From positions 110,911 to 174,910 of the forward strand of contig NZ_JACYHB010000008.1 in assembly GCF_014837295.1 (NCBI RefSeq): a DNA stretch of 64,000 nt, in the 5' to 3' direction. The notes beneath the pieces were generated by a model. That model searched no databases. It saw only the letters and a list, made by a program, of their open reading frames with translations, and was not told the origin of the DNA. The position numbers were made by a program, and so were the translations under genes. Below, piece after piece: positions 15,267 through 23,433 of the stretch. Each line of letters opens with the position of its first letter. Position 1 is the first letter of the stretch. This stretch comes from Cellulosimicrobium arenosum. Lineage in GTDB: Bacteria > Actinomycetota > Actinomycetes > Actinomycetales > Cellulomonadaceae.

Positions 15267-15564
15267 CGTCGACCTCGATCCTGTCATCCACGCACCGGCA
15301 CGGCTTCGGGTCGTCGCGACCCTCGCCGCGCTGTCGACCGGGGACGAGCTGTCGTTCCCCACGCTGCAGAAGCTGCTCGCCATGACGGCCGGCAACCTGT
15401 CGACCCACCTGCGCAAGCTCGAGGACGCCGGCTACGTCCGCGTCACCAAGACCCACGAGGGCCGCACGCCCGCGACCTACCTCGCCCTCACGCCACGCGG
15501 CCGGGCCGCGTTCGAGGACTACACGACCGCCCTGAACACCCTCCTGAGAGGAGCCGGAGCATGA
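15259..15564 (+). CDS. winged-helix transcriptional regulator (ArsR/HTH_34-like)
   Basis: The protein has 101 residues and a GTG start at 15259 that overlaps the previous gene. A compact wHTH is visible: APARLRVVATLAAL, FPTLQKLLAMTAGNLSTHLRKLEDAGY (helix-turn-helix) and a wing VRVTKTHEGRTPATYLALT. No metal-binding cysteines are seen, so it is the HTH_34 (YbzH-like) type and not a classical metal ArsR sensor. It overlaps the ABC ATPase start by ATGA and probably regulates its own operon. Confidence 0.85.
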   Translation: MPDVDLDPVIHAPARLRVVATLAALSTGDELSFPTLQKLLAMTAGNLSTHLRKLEDAGYVRVTKTHEGRTPATYLALTPRGRAAFEDYTTALNTLLRGAGA

Positions 15565-16592
15565 GCTCCCAGCGAACCGGACCCAGCCCGACCAGCCCGA
15601 CGAGCCCGAGCAGGCGACCCGGCCACGCGGCGTCGGGCAGCTCCACCGCCGTCGTGGCCGCGGACCAGGTGACCCGCCGCTTCGGCAGCGTCGTCGCGCT
15701 CGACGACGTGTCCCTGACCGTCGAGCCGGGCGAGCTCGTCGGGCTGCTCGGGCCCAACGGCGCGGGCAAGTCCACGCTGCTCTCCCTGATCAGCGGGCAG
15801 CGCAAGCCCGACGCCGGGACGGTCCGGCTGTTCGGCGGCGACCCGCGCGACGCGCGCAGCCGCGTCGGGCTCGGCCTGACCCCGCAGGAGACCGGGCTGC
15901 CCGCGACGCTCAAGGTGCGGGAGGTGGTCGACTTCGTCGGCGGCCACTACCCGGGCCCGATCCCGACCGCGCAGCTGCTCGACCAGTTCGGCCTCGGCGA
16001 GCTCGCCGACCGTCAGACGGGCGCGATGTCGGGAGGGCAGAAGCGGCGTCTCGCGGTCGCGCTGTCCCTCGTGGGCCGGCCGCGCGTCGTGCTGCTCGAC
16101 GAGCCGACCACCGGTCTCGACGTCGGCGCGCGCCAGGCGCTGTGGGACGCGATCCGCACCTACCACGGCGAGGGCGGGACCGTGCTGCTCACGAGCCACT
16201 ACCTCGAGGAGGTGCAGGCGCTCGCGGAGCGCGTCGTCGTCATCGACGAGGGCGTGGTGCGGGCCGACGACTCGCTCGACGGGATCCTGCGGCGCGTGTC
16301 GCTGCGCCGCGTGCTGGTGCGCTCGTCGGCGGACCTGTCCGCACGCCCGGGTGTCGTGCGGTCCGAGCGGCGCGACGACCGCGGCAAGCAGGAGCTGTAC
16401 ACCCCCGACGCGGACGCCCTGGTCCGCGACCTCGTCACGTCGGGCGTCGACTTCCGGGACCTGGAGATCCGCGGGGCAAGCCTCGAGGAGGCGTTCGAGC
16501 AGATGGTCGCGGGAGACTCCCGGAAGGTGTCAGCGCCCGCTGACTCCCCAGGTTCACGCAGTGCTGACAGCTCGACGGAGGACGCACGATGA
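15561..16592 (+). CDS. ABC transporter ATP-binding protein
   Basis: The protein has 343 residues. Walker A GLLGPNGAGKSTLL (~71-84), the Q-loop region, signature MSGGQKRRLAVAL, Walker B VVLLDEPTTGLD and the switch-His region LLTSHYLEE are all intact, as expected for the DRA/NatA-type drug or lipid exporter ATPases. The C-terminal ~20 residues are encoded by a 44-nt palindromic element (16527-16570). They form a Ser/Pro/Ala tail that family members do not need, so it is an in-frame insertion. It overlaps the permease start by ATGA. Confidence 0.9.
   Translation: MSSQRTGPSPTSPTSPSRRPGHAASGSSTAVVAADQVTRRFGSVVALDDVSLTVEPGELVGLLGPNGAGKSTLLSLISGQRKPDAGTVRLFGGDPRDARSRVGLGLTPQETGLPATLKVREVVDFVGGHYPGPIPTAQLLDQFGLGELADRQTGAMSGGQKRRLAVALSLVGRPRVVLLDEPTTGLDVGARQALWDAIRTYHGEGGTVLLTSHYLEEVQALAERVVVIDEGVVRADDSLDGILRRVSLRRVLVRSSADLSARPGVVRSERRDDRGKQELYTPDADALVRDLVTSGVDFRDLEIRGASLEEAFEQMVAGDSRKVSAPADSPGSRSADSSTEDAR
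16527..16570. repeat. 44-nt palindromic element, copy A (inside ABC ATPase gene)
   Basis: Outer arms TGTCAGC and GCTGACA flank a second inner dyad around CTCCCCAGG. This copy is diverged (inner arms CTGACTCC / AGGTTCAC) and lies in frame near the 3' end of the ATPase gene. It has the same length and arm positions as copies at 18818-18861 and 18953-18996. Confidence 0.7.
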
Positions 16593-17392
16593 GCGCGACG
16601 ACGACGACGGCGGGATCCGCCAAGAAGGGCGCGGCGCTGCCGACCCCGGCGCGGCTCACCTGGCTGCACCTGAAGTACCAGTTCCTCGAGACCGTGCGGG
16701 TGCCGATCGCGGTGCTCGGCAACCTGCTCTTCCCGGCGCTCGCGATGTTCTTCTTCGTCGTGCCGCAGAAGGAGGTCGCGGGCGACCCGGTCGCGGCGAC
16801 GACGGCGGTCGCGTCGCTCGGTCTGTTCGCGATCTGCTCCGCGAGCCTGTTCACCTACGGGCTGGGTGTCGCCGAGGACCGCCAGCTCCCGTTCGACCCG
16901 TTCCTGCGGTCGCTGCCCGCGGGGCCGGCGCCCCGCATGATCGCCCGGGTGCTCAACGGCGGGATCTTCTCGCTGTTCGGGCTCGTGCCGCTCATCCTCA
17001 TCGGGTGGCTGTTCACGTCCGCGGCGGTGACCTGGTCCCAGCTCCTCGCGGGCGTCGGGACGGTCCTGCTCGTGTCGGTGCCGTTCGTGCTGCTCGGGAT
17101 GGCGGTCGGCTACTCGCTGTCCGCGAAGGCCGCGCTGCCCGTGGTGCAGGTCATCCTGTTCCCGCTCGCGTTCGCCGGCGGCCTGTTCCTCCCGCCGTTC
17201 CTCTTCCCGCCGTGGCTCGACGCGATCTCGATGGCGACGCCGACGCGCGCCGGCCGCGACCTGCTCGTCCAGGCGCTCACGGGCGAGCCTGCGTACGGCC
17301 TGGCGTGGCCGGTGCTGATCGGCTGGACGGTGCTGTTCGCCGCCCTGGCGGTCGGCGCCTACCGTCGCGACGAGGGCCGCCGCTTCCGCTGA
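16589..17392 (+). CDS. ABC-2 type transporter permease
   Basis: The protein has 267 residues with six membrane segments. The family pattern is a cytoplasmic N-terminus (RLTWLHLKYQFLETVR), a first helix GNLLFPALAMFFFVVP, and a late YSLSAKAALPVVQVILFPLAFAGGLFLPP...WLDAISMATPTRAG segment, as in NodJ/DrrB-type permeases. With the preceding ATPase it should form an exporter; the substrate cannot be inferred. It is the last gene of the operon and is followed by a long inverted repeat. Confidence 0.88.
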   Translation: MSATTTTAGSAKKGAALPTPARLTWLHLKYQFLETVRVPIAVLGNLLFPALAMFFFVVPQKEVAGDPVAATTAVASLGLFAICSASLFTYGLGVAEDRQLPFDPFLRSLPAGPAPRMIARVLNGGIFSLFGLVPLILIGWLFTSAAVTWSQLLAGVGTVLLVSVPFVLLGMAVGYSLSAKAALPVVQVILFPLAFAGGLFLPPFLFPPWLDAISMATPTRAGRDLLVQALTGEPAYGLAWPVLIGWTVLFAALAVGAYRRDEGRRFR

Positions 17393-17405
17393 CCCGATCC
17401 CTCGC

Positions 17406-17466
17406 CGTCGAACACGACATGAGCGTCGCCGACGACGTCAGAACGACCCTCATGACGTGTTCGACG
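17406..17466. repeat. 18-bp imperfect inverted repeat downstream of ABC permease
   Basis: CGTCGAACACGACATGAG (17406-17423) pairs with 17449-17466 with a single mismatch across a 25-nt loop. Its place, 14 nt after the permease stop, suits a transcription terminator. The long loop and absence of a U-run also allow it to be a protein-binding dyad. Confidence 0.5.
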
Positions 17467-17731
17467 CCGGGGGTGGGGGGGTGGGGGGTGGGACAGGTGT
17501 GCGGGGCCGGCCGCTTCCTGACCGGCCTCGCGCACCTCGCCCCCCGTCACCGTGGTCGCACGGACCAGCTTCACGTCGTGCGCGGTGAACGCCCGCTCGT
17601 CGTGGTCCGTGAGATCGGCGGGGAACGTGTCGCCGAGCAGCAGGTGGTCCCAGCGCTCGACGGTCTCGTCGATCGCAGGCCGGGTCGTCGCTGCCCGCTG
17701 ATCTCGAACATGGCCGAGCGGCGCGTGCCGC
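17467..17731 (-). pseudogene. decayed coding-like sequence, unassigned
   Basis: From 17393 to 17731 there is no intact gene. On the minus strand, about 17500-17715 reads as plausible protein (for example AIDETVERWDHLLLGD, then FPADLTDHDERAFTAHDVKL) but has no start, and the upstream part is out of frame. I do not recognise the family. It looks like the remains of a gene next to the deleted SDR, sharing its strand. Confidence 0.3.
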
Positions 17732-17897
17732 TCAGATCGTGACGACGGAGCCGGCGTCGACCCGGTAGCTCGACCCGATGACGTAGCTCGCGCGCGCCGA
17801 GCACAGGAACGCGGTTGCCGCCGCGACCTCCTCGGGCCGCCCGCGTCGCTCCACCTCGATGGACGGTCGCGACGCGTCCTTCGATGCCCAGGTCCAC
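17732..17897 (-). pseudogene. short-chain dehydrogenase/reductase remnant with internal deletion
   Basis: GTG 17897, preceded by GAGGGGAG, starts DLGIEGRVATV, the usual first strand of an SDR. Within 12 codons the sequence jumps, with a frame change, to the SDR C-terminal region: RRGRPEEVAAATAFLCSARA, then SYVIGSSYRVDAGSVVTI. The Rossmann GxxxGxG loop, the catalytic Tyr-x-x-x-Lys and about 200 residues are gone. Start and stop regions of the gene thus survive while the core is deleted. Confidence 0.75.
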
Positions 17898-17973
17898 GGG
17901 TGCTCCCCTCGTCGTGTGCCGCCATCGTGGGCAGACGCCGCGGGGCTCGCACCCTGGACCGTGCCGTGGGCGC

Positions 17974-20502
17974 TCAGCCCGCCCGGCGCAGGCGCAGCGA
18001 GTTCCCGACGACGAGGACCGAGCTCGCCGCCATCGCCGCACCCGCGATCATCGGGTTGAGCAGCCCGGCGGCCGCGAGCGGGATCGCTGCGACGTTGTAC
18101 GCGAACGCCCAGAACAGGTTCTGCTTGATGACGCGCAGCGTCCCGCGCGAGAGCCGGATCGCGGTGGCCGCGCTGCGCAGGTCGCCCCGCACGAGCGTGA
18201 GGTCGCTCGCCTCGATCGCGACGTCGGTGCCCGTGCCCATCGCGAGCCCGAGGTCGGCGGTGGCGAGGGCGGCGGCATCGTTCACGCCGTCCCCGACCAT
18301 CGCCACGACCCGGCCCTCGCGCTGGAGGCCGGCGACGACGTCGACCTTCTGCTCCGGGCGGACCCGCGCCGTGACGTCCGAGTCCGCGATCCCGACGGCG
18401 CGTGCCGCCTCCCGCGCCGCACCCTCGCCGTCCCCGGTGAGCAGGTAGGGCCGCAGGCCGAGCGCCGTGAGCTCGGCGACCGCCTCGCGTGACGTGGGCT
18501 TCACCGGGTCGCGCAGCACGAGGACCGCGCGGGCGCGGCCGCCCCACGCGACGACGACGGCGCTCGCCCCCCTGCGCTCGGCGTCGGCGAACGCGTCGTC
18601 GAGCTCGGTCGGTGTCGCGACCGACTGGCCGGCGAGCCACGCGGGCTGTCCCACGAGCACGCGCCGCGCGTTCAGCCCGCCGTCGCCCGAGCCGAGCGAG
18701 AGGCCGGAGTGCGCGGTCCGCACGACGGCCTCGACCCCGCCCCCGGCCGTGCTCCGAAAGTCGAACGCCTGCAACGAACCGACGCCGACCCGGTCGCTGC
18801 CGACAGCCCCGCCGGAGCTGTCAGCGCCTGGTGAGCCCCCGGGCTCACGAGACGCTGACAGGTCGCGGGCGGCGGCGGCGATCGCGCGCGCGATCGGGTG
18901 CTCGCTCAGCGACTCGACCGCGCCCGCGTGGCGCAGCGCGTCCTCCGCGTCGTGGTCAGCAGGCGGTGACTCCCCGGGGTCACGGGGCGCTGACAGGTCG
19001 AGGGTGCCCGACGGCGTCACGACCCGTTCCAGCGCCATCGCGCCCTGGGTCACGGTGCCCGTCTTGTCGAGCACGACCGTGTCCACGCGGCGGGTCGACT
19101 CCAGGACCTCCGGTCCCTTGATGAGCACGCCGAGCTGCGCACCGCGCCCGGTCCCGACGAGCAGCGCCGTCGGCGTCGCGAGGCCCAGCGCGCACGGGCA
19201 CGCGATGATCAGCACGGCGACGGCGGCGGTGAACGCGAACTGTGCGCCCGCACCGGCGAGCAGCCAGCCCGCGAGCGTCGCCACGGCGAGCACCAGCACG
19301 ACCGGCACGAACACCGCCGAGATCCGGTCCGCGAGGCGCTGCACGGGTGCCTTGCCCGTCTGCGCCCGGGACACGAGCCGACCGATCTGTGCGAGCGTCG
19401 TCTCCTCGCCGACGCGCGTGGCACGGACCAGCAGCGCGCCCGAGGTGTTGACCGTCGCGCCCGTGACGTCGTCGCCGGGGGCGACGTCCACCGGGACCGG
19501 CTCGCCCGTGAGCAGCGACGTGTCGACGGCGCTCGTGCCCTCGACGACGACCCCGTCCGTCGCGACCTTGTCCCCGGGACGCACGACGAACAGGTCGTCG
19601 ACCCCCAGGGCGGCGACCGGGACGCGCTCGGTGACGCGTGCGCCGTCGGGCCCCGTGCGCGGCGAGCCGTCCGGGGCGAGCAGCACCCGCTCCGCCTCCT
19701 TGGCGCCCAGCTCGAGCAGCGACCGCAGCGCGTCGCCCGCGCGGCGCCGGGAGCGGTGCTCCGCGTACCGGCCGGCGAGCAGGAAAGTCGTGACGACCGC
19801 GGCGACCTCGAAGTACAGCTCCGGGGCGCCGTCGTGCCCGCGGGACGGGATCAACGACGGCTGCATGCGCATCCCGATCTCGCCCGCCCCGCCCAGGAGC
19901 AGGGCCCACGCCGACCAGAGCGTCGCCGCGACCACGCCGATCGAGACGAGCGTGTCCATCGTCGACGCCCCGTGCCGGGCCGCGCGGAACGCGGCCGTGT
20001 GGAACGGCCACGCCGCCCAGGTCACGACGGGCAGGGCCAGCGCCGCGACCACCCACTGCCACCCCGGGAGCTGCAGCGCGGGGATCATCGACAGGGCGAC
20101 CACGGGAACCGTGAGCACGGCGGCGACGCGCAGGCGCCGGAGCAGGTCCGCGCCGCGGCTGCGCGTCGGCGCGGACGTGTCGGGGTCGTCCGGCGGATCG
20201 GTCGGGGATGCGGCCGGGGCCGGGCGCAGCTCGCGGCGGGTCGTGACGCGAGCGCGGTAGCCCGCCTTCTCGACGGCGGCGACCAGGTCCGCGTCGTCGA
20301 CCGTGCCGGCGAGCGTGACGTGCGCGCTCTCGAGCGGCAGGTTGACGGTCGCCGTGGCGCCGTCGACGTGGTTGAGGCGCTTCTCGACGCGCGCGACGCA
20401 CGACGCGCAGGTCATCCCCTCGATCGCGAGGTCGACCTCGGCGAGCGGCTGGGGGTCGAGCGGGCGGGACCGGTCAGCGGTCTGCTCGGCAGGGACGGTC
20501 AT
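17974..20502 (-). CDS. copA: copper-translocating P1B-type ATPase
   Basis: The protein has 842 residues. An N-terminal heavy-metal-associated domain has GMTCASC (C32, C35). Eight membrane segments and all P-type motifs follow: TGEPVPV (actuator), IACPCALGLATPTALL (CPC near 435), DKTGTVTQG (phosphorylated Asp near 479), SEHPIARA and MVGDGVNDAAALATADLGLAMG. The CPC and HP motifs indicate Cu(I) export. Two loops in the nucleotide-binding domain (about residues 503-517 and 548-561) are encoded by copies of a 44-nt palindromic element and read DLSA(S/P)R(E/D)PG..., insertions foreign to the family. It sits with a CopZ-like protein and csoR and is probably copper-induced. Confidence 0.93.
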   Translation of the reverse strand: MTVPAEQTADRSRPLDPQPLAEVDLAIEGMTCASCVARVEKRLNHVDGATATVNLPLESAHVTLAGTVDDADLVAAVEKAGYRARVTTRRELRPAPAASPTDPPDDPDTSAPTRSRGADLLRRLRVAAVLTVPVVALSMIPALQLPGWQWVVAALALPVVTWAAWPFHTAAFRAARHGASTMDTLVSIGVVAATLWSAWALLLGGAGEIGMRMQPSLIPSRGHDGAPELYFEVAAVVTTFLLAGRYAEHRSRRRAGDALRSLLELGAKEAERVLLAPDGSPRTGPDGARVTERVPVAALGVDDLFVVRPGDKVATDGVVVEGTSAVDTSLLTGEPVPVDVAPGDDVTGATVNTSGALLVRATRVGEETTLAQIGRLVSRAQTGKAPVQRLADRISAVFVPVVLVLAVATLAGWLLAGAGAQFAFTAAVAVLIIACPCALGLATPTALLVGTGRGAQLGVLIKGPEVLESTRRVDTVVLDKTGTVTQGAMALERVVTPSGTLDLSAPRDPGESPPADHDAEDALRHAGAVESLSEHPIARAIAAAARDLSASREPGGSPGADSSGGAVGSDRVGVGSLQAFDFRSTAGGGVEAVVRTAHSGLSLGSGDGGLNARRVLVGQPAWLAGQSVATPTELDDAFADAERRGASAVVVAWGGRARAVLVLRDPVKPTSREAVAELTALGLRPYLLTGDGEGAAREAARAVGIADSDVTARVRPEQKVDVVAGLQREGRVVAMVGDGVNDAAALATADLGLAMGTGTDVAIEASDLTLVRGDLRSAATAIRLSRGTLRVIKQNLFWAFAYNVAAIPLAAAGLLNPMIAGAAMAASSVLVVGNSLRLRRAG
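18818..18861. repeat. 44-nt palindromic element, copy B (inside copA)
   Basis: This is the best-preserved copy. Outer arms CTGTCAGCG / CGCTGACAG are perfect (9 bp), followed by 4-nt asymmetric bulges and inner arms GTGAGCCC / GGGCTCAC, also perfect (8 bp), around CC. It is carried in frame in the ATP-binding loop between the HP motif and the hinge. Confidence 0.8.
18953..18996. repeat. 44-nt palindromic element, copy C (inside copA)
   Basis: It has the same layout as copy B: outer GTCAGC / GCTGAC (one arm partly eroded), inner GTGACTCC / GGGGTCAC. It is also in frame and in the same reading register as copy B. It lies 91 nt from copy B. Confidence 0.75.
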
Positions 20503-20703
20503 GGTGACTCCTCGAAGGTTCGCGTGGTGTCACCGGCGCGGTCCGGGGTGGCGGACGGCACGGCGTGGGCGCCCCTCGGGGCGCGGCGCGAAGGACCCGG
20601 GTCGCGGTGGCGACGGTAGGCGGGTGGTCCGCGAGGGTGCACACGTGGTGCAGGGCTGTGCAGATCGGTGCAGATCGGTGCGGGTGCGCCGAGGGCGCTG
20701 CGG

Positions 20704-21015
20704 TCAGCCCTCGGTGTGGATGGAGAGGTCGTGCGCCGCCTGCTTCTCCGCGGACTGCTCGCGGTACTGCGTCGCGAGCGCGTCCTGCTGGACCTCGATC
20801 GTCGCGACCTCATAGCCGGCCTCGGCGATCGCCCCGCGCAGAGCGGCCTCGTCGAGCGGGTCGTCGGAGAACACGGTGACCTCGGACGCCTCGCCGACCC
20901 GCAGCTCGATGCTGACGTTCTCGACGCCGTCGACGGACTCGACGGCCGTCGTCACGTGCGACACGCAGTTGGCGCAGGTCATGCCGGTGACGCCCACGGT
21001 CGTGACGGTGCTCAT
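20704..21015 (-). CDS. copZ: heavy-metal-associated domain protein (CopZ-like copper chaperone)
   Basis: The protein has 103 residues. GMTCANCVSHV provides the MxCxxC copper site, followed by the babbab HMA fold (VENVSIELRVGEASEVTVFS...IAEAGYEVA). The last ~30 residues (QQDALATQYREQSAEKQAAHDLSIHTEG) form a charged helical tail beyond the usual ~70-residue chaperone. It lies between copA and csoR on the same strand and probably delivers Cu(I) to CopA. Confidence in the role is high; the symbol is by analogy. Confidence 0.85.
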   Translation of the reverse strand: MSTVTTVGVTGMTCANCVSHVTTAVESVDGVENVSIELRVGEASEVTVFSDDPLDEAALRGAIAEAGYEVATIEVQQDALATQYREQSAEKQAAHDLSIHTEG

Positions 21016-21073
21016 GGTTCTCCTCGGGTGTTCGGTGCCCCGGCGGACCGGGTGGCGGGTCGGTTCGGAACTG

Positions 21074-21421
21074 TCAGCTGCGGACGAGGCGCGCGATCGC
21101 GTTCGCGGCCTCGCGGACCTTGGCGGCGCCCTCGTCGTCGGACCGCTTCGCGGCGTCGACGACGCAGTGCCCGAGGTGGTCCTCGACGAGGCCGATGCTC
21201 ACGGCCTGGAGCGCCTTGGTCACGGCGGAGACCTGGGTGAGGACGTCGATGCAGTACACGTCCTCCTCGATCATCCGCGCGATGCCGCGGACCTGCCCCT
21301 CGATGCGTCGCATCCGCTTGAGGTACGCCTGCTTGTCGGAAGCGTATCCGTGCGGACCGGAGTGGTCGACGTGCTCGGTGTCGGCGAGCTCGACCACGAC
21401 GCCCTGGGTCGTGCCGTCCAT
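21074..21421 (-). CDS. csoR: copper-sensing transcriptional repressor CsoR
   Basis: ATG 21421 (MDGTTQGVV), preceded by GGAGGGG, is preferred over the upstream frame extension. The 115-residue all-helical product has the family start YLKRMRRIEGQVRGIARMIEEDVYCIDVLTQ and the C-H-C Cu(I) ligand set: Cys in VYCIDV, His and Cys in EDHLGHCVV. CsoR represses copper genes in the apo form and leaves DNA on Cu(I) binding. A matching operator lies 35 nt upstream. Confidence 0.92.
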   Translation of the reverse strand: MDGTTQGVVVELADTEHVDHSGPHGYASDKQAYLKRMRRIEGQVRGIARMIEEDVYCIDVLTQVSAVTKALQAVSIGLVEDHLGHCVVDAAKRSDDEGAAKVREAANAIARLVRS

Positions 21422-21456
21422 GTCCCCTCCAGAGGCCGAAGGTGTTGGCTCGACCA

Positions 21457-21471
21457 TACCCCTAGGGGGTA
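21457..21471. promoter_or_regulatory. CsoR operator (TACCCC...GGGGTA type)
   Basis: TACCCCTAGGGGGTA is the canonical CsoR-family dyad with the G/C tract interrupted by TA. It lies between csoR (minus strand) and the DUF2330 gene (plus strand, start 21558), so csoR and the copper genes are surely controlled here, and the divergent gene could be as well. Confidence 0.8.
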
Positions 21472-21544
21472 CCTCCGTCAAGGGTGCAGAGTCACGGGAG
21501 GGTCACGATTCTCCGTTCGACGGGCAATGCCTCGGCGTTCGACC

Positions 21545-21550
21545 TAGCGT
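21545..21550 (+). promoter_or_regulatory. -10 box of leaderless promoter, DUF2330 gene
   Basis: TAGCGT lies 7 nt before ATG 21558. The CsoR box ends about 73 nt upstream of this hexamer. Confidence 0.45.
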
Positions 21551-21557
21551 CCCAGGC

Positions 21558-22667
21558 ATGACCGGTCGACGACGGCAGGCGGTGCGCAAGGGGGCCAGGG
21601 CGGTCCTCGTCGGCGCGGCGCTCGCTGCCGGAGCCGTCGTCGGAGCGCCGCCCGCGAGCGCGTGCGCGTGCGGTGCCGTGGTCGACAGCGCCGCGTACGA
21701 GTCGGCCGTCACCGCGGAGACCGCAGCGCTGCTGTGGGACGGCGAGACCGAGACCGTGCTGCTCGAGCTGGCCGCGTTCTCCACGGCACCGGAGGTCGGT
21801 CTGCTCCTGCCCACGCCGGCGCCGGCCGAGGTCGCCCTCGCCGACCCGGAGATCTTCCGAGAGCTCGACGAGGTCACCGCGCCGCGACCCGTCGTGTCCG
21901 AGCACCGGTGGTGGCCGGAGCTGTCCTTCGGGCTCGAGGACGGCTCCGCGGGCGGCGCACCCTCGGTCGCGGTGCTCGACGAGGTGCGTCTCGGACCGCT
22001 CGACGTCACGACCCTCGCAGCGACGGACGCGAAGGCGCTCCGGTCCTGGCTCGCGGAGCGCGAGTTCGAGCTCTCGCCGTCGATCGAGAAGGCTCTCGCC
22101 CCGTACGTCGAGGAGAAGTGGTCGTTCGTCGCCGCGCGCCTCGCGCCCGAGGCGGCCGGCCAGCTCGACGGGACCCTGCAGCCGCTGCGCGTCACGTTCC
22201 CCAGCGACACCCTCGTGTACCCGATGCGGATGTCGTCGGCCGCCTCTGCCGAGCAGCGCACGCGCACCTACGTCCTCGCGGACCACCGCATGAACCGTTC
22301 CGACGAGACGGCAAGGACCACCGCGCCCGAGGTGCGGTACGCGGGCCGGGTGGACGCGGGCTCCGTCCGCTCGGCCGAGCTCGCGGCCCTGCTCGCGCAG
22401 GGGCCGTACGTCACGGCGTACGAGCAGACCTTCACCGACCCGGGCGCCGAGATCGTCTCCGACTTCACCTTCGCGCAGGCGCCCACCGACGCGACCGTCG
22501 CGCACTCGTACGCCGTCGTCGTCGACAAGCGGGTCGGCCCGTTCCTCGCCGGGCCGGTCCTCGCGTTCGGCGGGGTGCTGGTGCTCGCCGCGCTCCTCGT
22601 GTGGGGGTCGCGTCGTCACCGCGCCGCGCTCCGCGTCCCCGCCGTGCACCGGCCCGTCCGGGCCTGA
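21558..22667 (+). CDS. secreted, C-terminally anchored DUF2330 protein
   Basis: The protein has 369 residues. The signal peptide (~1-36) has an RRRQAVRKGAR n-region and ends ...PPASA. The mature N-terminus is CACGAVV, a CxC that recurs in DUF2330 proteins. The extracytoplasmic domain has the family traits TVLLELAAFST, LLLPTPAPAEVAL and a late TYVLADHRMN. A C-terminal helix (~340-358, LAGPVLAFGGVLVLAALLVWG) and a basic tail anchor it. Function is unknown; the CxC and the shared copper operator make an envelope metal role possible, as an inference only. Confidence 0.8.
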   Translation: MTGRRRQAVRKGARAVLVGAALAAGAVVGAPPASACACGAVVDSAAYESAVTAETAALLWDGETETVLLELAAFSTAPEVGLLLPTPAPAEVALADPEIFRELDEVTAPRPVVSEHRWWPELSFGLEDGSAGGAPSVAVLDEVRLGPLDVTTLAATDAKALRSWLAEREFELSPSIEKALAPYVEEKWSFVAARLAPEAAGQLDGTLQPLRVTFPSDTLVYPMRMSSAASAEQRTRTYVLADHRMNRSDETARTTAPEVRYAGRVDAGSVRSAELAALLAQGPYVTAYEQTFTDPGAEIVSDFTFAQAPTDATVAHSYAVVVDKRVGPFLAGPVLAFGGVLVLAALLVWGSRRHRAALRVPAVHRPVRA

Positions 22668-22802
22668 CGTGCGCGTCGCCGCGACAGCGCGCGCCTCGAG
22701 GTGTTACATGAGGACCGAAACGCCCGTCGACGGGACGGCCGGCTCGACTCGCTGACCGATCCTCGCCACCGATCCGCCCCAGCGATCCGCCCAGGAGCCA
22801 CG

Positions 22803-23399
22803 ATGACCCAGGACCCGATCCTCTCCGCGTTCTCGACCACGGCCAAGCAGGTCTGGTACTGGCCGCTGATCCGTGGCGTGGTCGCGATCGCGCTCGGCAT
22901 CGTCGCGATCGCCTGGCCCGGCATCACCGCGGCCGCCCTCATCTGGGTGATCGGCATCTTCGCGGTCGTCGACGGCATCCTGGAGATCGTCGAGGGCATC
23001 CGTCGCCGCGGCACTGGTGGTGCCACGGCGCTGCTCGTGACGATGGGCGTGCTCAGCCTCGCCGTCGGCATCCTGCTGCTCGTGTGGCCGGGGAAGACCG
23101 CCATCGTGCTGACCTGGATCGTCGGCTTCTGGCTGGTCGTCTACGGCCTGTTCCAGTCGATCTCGAGCCTCGAGCTGCGCAAGGTCCCGGGCAGCGGCTG
23201 GGGATGGGGCGTCTTCGCGGGCGTGCTCGCGCTCGTCTTCGGCCTCCTCGTGCTGTTCAACGTCAACGCCGGGCTCGTCTCGATCGTGTGGCTCATCGCC
23301 GTCTTCACGATCATCTGGGGGATCATGCTCGTCGCGTTCGGCTTCCAGATCCGCAGCCTCGGCAAGCAGGCCGGCACCGCGGCCGCCCGGGGCTACTGA
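22803..23399 (+). CDS. HdeD/DUF308 family membrane protein
   Basis: The protein has 198 residues from ATG 22803 and six membrane helices in three DUF308 hairpins (YWPLIRGVVAIALGIVAIAWPGIT; ALLVTMGVLSLAVGILLLVWPGKT; GVFAGVLALVFGLLVLFN). It lacks the long low-complexity tail of the paralogue at 10351. It is a monocistronic gene, ending at a hairpin shared with hemL. Probably an envelope-stress protein; the mechanism is unknown. Confidence 0.85.
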   Translation: MTQDPILSAFSTTAKQVWYWPLIRGVVAIALGIVAIAWPGITAAALIWVIGIFAVVDGILEIVEGIRRRGTGGATALLVTMGVLSLAVGILLLVWPGKTAIVLTWIVGFWLVVYGLFQSISSLELRKVPGSGWGWGVFAGVLALVFGLLVLFNVNAGLVSIVWLIAVFTIIWGIMLVAFGFQIRSLGKQAGTAAARGY

Positions 23400-23433
23400 C
23401 CCGACGGGCGCGCGGGCGTCGGTGCCGGGTCAG
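23396..23433. terminator. bidirectional hairpin between DUF308 gene and hemL
   Basis: CTGACCCGACG (23396-23406) pairs with CGTCG and CGGGTCAG (23417-23421, 23426-23433), with a small bulge. The stem includes both stop codons of the convergent genes. No U-run, as is usual at this GC. Confidence 0.5.
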
